Positions 27,531-29,169 of a stretch of DNA of 29,169 nucleotides are shown here, one piece after another. The notes beneath the pieces are model-generated. The model saw only the letters and a program-made list of their open reading frames with translations, ran no database searches and had not been told where the DNA came from. How positions within the stretch are numbered: position 1 is the stretch's first letter; every line of letters starts with the position of its first letter. The DNA comes from Haplomitrium mnioides. Taxonomy: Eukaryota; Marchantiophyta; Haplomitriopsida; Calobryales. The translations under genes and the position numbers were made by a program. The stretch lies in NCBI GenBank assembly GCA_049999725.1, contig JBNGIS010007902.1, forward strand, positions 1-29,169, given 5' to 3'.

Positions 27531-29169
27531 GAGGCAACGTCCTCATTGTGAGTAAGAGAGTTCTCAAAAGAGTGAACAAGTGCAGATGCATTGGCCAAAT
27601 TCTCCAATGGCTCCCAAGTAGCTTCATAAAGAGGATAGCCTTTCCAACGAACCAAGTATTCCACAATCTCACGATGGCCTCGACGACATGTGCGTTTCTT
27701 CAAGAGCTGTTCCACCTCAAATTCCTCATGACCATCAATAAGCTCAGGTGGTGGAGAGGGTTCTTGGTTACAAGTGAAGGTGGTAGAGTGAGGGACAAAA
27801 GAACGTAATAAAGAGACATGAAAGACTGGATGAATCTTCATGTGAGGAGGTAAAACAAGTTGATATGCCACTTCACCAATACGAGCAGAAATAGCAAATG
27901 GTCCAATAAAGCGAGCAGATAGCTTACGAGAGCGAAGCAAAGGAAGATTGGATGTAGAGAGCCATACTTGGTCACCTATAGCAAAAGTCACTTCGCGACG
28001 ATGAGCATCAGCATATTGTTTTTGGCGATTACGAGCAACTTCAAGTTTTTCCTTAGCACGTTGGATGCCATGATGTAGCCGATGGAGGAAATCATCGGCA
28101 GTTGGACTCTTAGAGGTCGATGCAGGATGAAGATTAGATAGAGTAGTTGGATGCTCACCATACATCAAAAAGAAAGGCGTGGCTCGTGTAGAGCTGTTGA
28201 TGGAGTTATTGTAAGAGAACTCCACCAGAGGTAGCAACCAATCCCATTCTTCTTGTTCTTCCAAAGTAAAAGCCCGCAACATGTCTTCAATAGTGCGGTT
28301 GGCCCGTTCAGTTTGACCATCCGATTCAGGGTGATAAGCAGTGGATGTAGCCAATTTGGTTTTGAGAAGACCAAATATTGTGCGCCAAAACATGCTGGTA
28401 AATTGAGTGCCGCGGTCGGAGATAATCACTTTGGAGATACCATGATGAGAGTAGACAGCTTCCAAATAAATACGTGCTAACTCCGGTGCTGTCACTGATT
28501 TGGTAGTCGGACGAATATGAATCATTTTGCTCAATTTATCCACAAAAACAACAATAACATCATAACCTGTAGAAGTACGTGGTAACTCACACACAATATC
28601 CATACTCACATGTTCCTATCGTCGATTCGGGATTGGCAACGGTTGTAATAAACCTCCACGTTTAAGGTTGGTCGCTTTGTTTTGTTGACAAGCCAAACAA
28701 CTCCGAACATAGGTCTCCACATCTTGATGCATCTTAGGCCAATAATAGACTCGTTGAAGATTGTCCAAAGTTTTCTCAATTCCAACATGTCCACCAATTG
28801 CCGAATCATGTGCTTCATACAAAACCTCAGAGCAAAGCTTGACACTATTAGGAACCCATACCTTGTCTTGGAAGAAAATCAATCCTCTCACCTCTTTCAC
28901 AAGATTCTTTTGTTGTGCGGCAATGATCTCCTCATCTTCTTTTGTTGCAGCCAACATTTTCGTCCACCAAGTAGGATGGATTGTGATTTCTGACAAGATG
29001 TTGAGTTGAGGCATACGGGTCAATGCATCTGCAATTTGTCATTTTCCTTCCATATAGACCAGCTTCATATAGAACTGTTGTTGCCACTCCGCCCAACGAA
29101 TTTGTCGTTTTGAGAGCTCCTTTTGAGTTTCTAGATAGATTAGAGGTTTATGGTCGGTTTCGACAATAA
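27527..29169 (-). pseudogene. A2 pol, partial: RNase H end, integrase, chromodomain
   Basis: One continuous frame with just two nonsense codons: TGA at 29039-29041 (Arg expected) and TAG at 28616-28618 (Trp expected). It starts inside RNase H (VETDHKPLIYLETQKEL). The integrase has an HHCC finger (AHDSAIGGHVG then CLACQQNKA) and the core triad in SMDIV, SDRGTQF and TERANR with D-x35-E spacing. The C-terminal chromodomain holds EEFEVEQLL, EYLVRWKGYPL and ATWEPLENL. Stop TAA is at 27527. Both lesions are single-base changes, so this copy or its close kin was active recently. Confidence 0.93.

Larger units (their letters stand above)
26897..29169 (-). mobile_element. Element A2: young A-family chromovirus, truncated by window end
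   Basis: 3' LTR, polypurine tract and the pol end on the minus strand; the rest lies beyond 29169. It is inserted in B's RNase H (left flank CATCG at 26892-26896; the right flank is not visible). Close in sequence to A1 but far less decayed. Confidence 0.93.

Noticed and set aside
1-29169. tRNA, rRNA or telomere repeats
   Set aside because: No cloverleaf with intact box A/B, no rRNA core words and no TTTAGGG arrays were seen on reading; isolated CCCTAAATTTA words at 12352 and 13901 are part of the inverted duplication.

Overview
The window looks like nuclear DNA of a land plant. The evidence is a nepenthesin-type (A1) aspartic protease gene, chromodomain-bearing Ty3/gypsy LTR retrotransposons with an initiator-Met-tRNA primer site, an AT-rich satellite built on an ~85/170 bp period, and long stretches of degenerate repeats. 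I cannot name the species. A repeat-rich genome is clear; a seed-free plant such as a fern, lycophyte or moss is possible but not shown.

Layout. 1-139 is unique flank. 140-7046 is a satellite array of ~81 monomers of ~85 bp. Two monomer types mostly alternate (dimer ~170 bp), and longer blocks of monomers recur as higher-order repeats. It contains two runs of N (2793-2892 and 6386-6395). 7047-9800 has no gene I can support: an interrupted array edge, short degenerate repeats and a pentanucleotide microsatellite. 9803-10320 is a two-copy tandem duplication carrying poly(A) signals on the minus strand. It lies in the 3' region of the intact single-exon aspartic protease gene (10568-12133, minus). 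Upstream of that gene on the same strand is a short ORF with a signal peptide (12357-12767, minus). Part of this ORF is duplicated in inverted orientation at 13678-13909. 14200-17660 is a mosaic of degenerate direct and inverted repeats, including a perfect 33-bp-arm hairpin.

From 17895 to the end is a nested stack of LTR retrotransposons, all reading on the minus strand. The host is element B, a chromovirus whose 3' LTR starts at 17895. It was hit three times. Element A1 (18096-24337) is complete from LTR to LTR but decayed, and sits inside B's 3' LTR. A solo LTR (24675-25103) sits inside B's chromodomain, flanked by a perfect 5-bp target duplication. Element A2 (26897 to beyond the window), of the same family as A1, sits in B's RNase H region. 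A2 is the youngest: its visible pol has only two nonsense codons.

The only gene likely to be functional for the plant is the aspartic protease, probably a secreted or vacuolar endopeptidase. The small secreted-protein ORF is a weaker candidate. I found no clearly new biological system. The best leads are the higher-order satellite with a shared derived deletion, the paired leader ORFs in A1, the regular G-box array in the A2 LTR, the inverted pair of signal-peptide gene fragments and the perfect hairpin.
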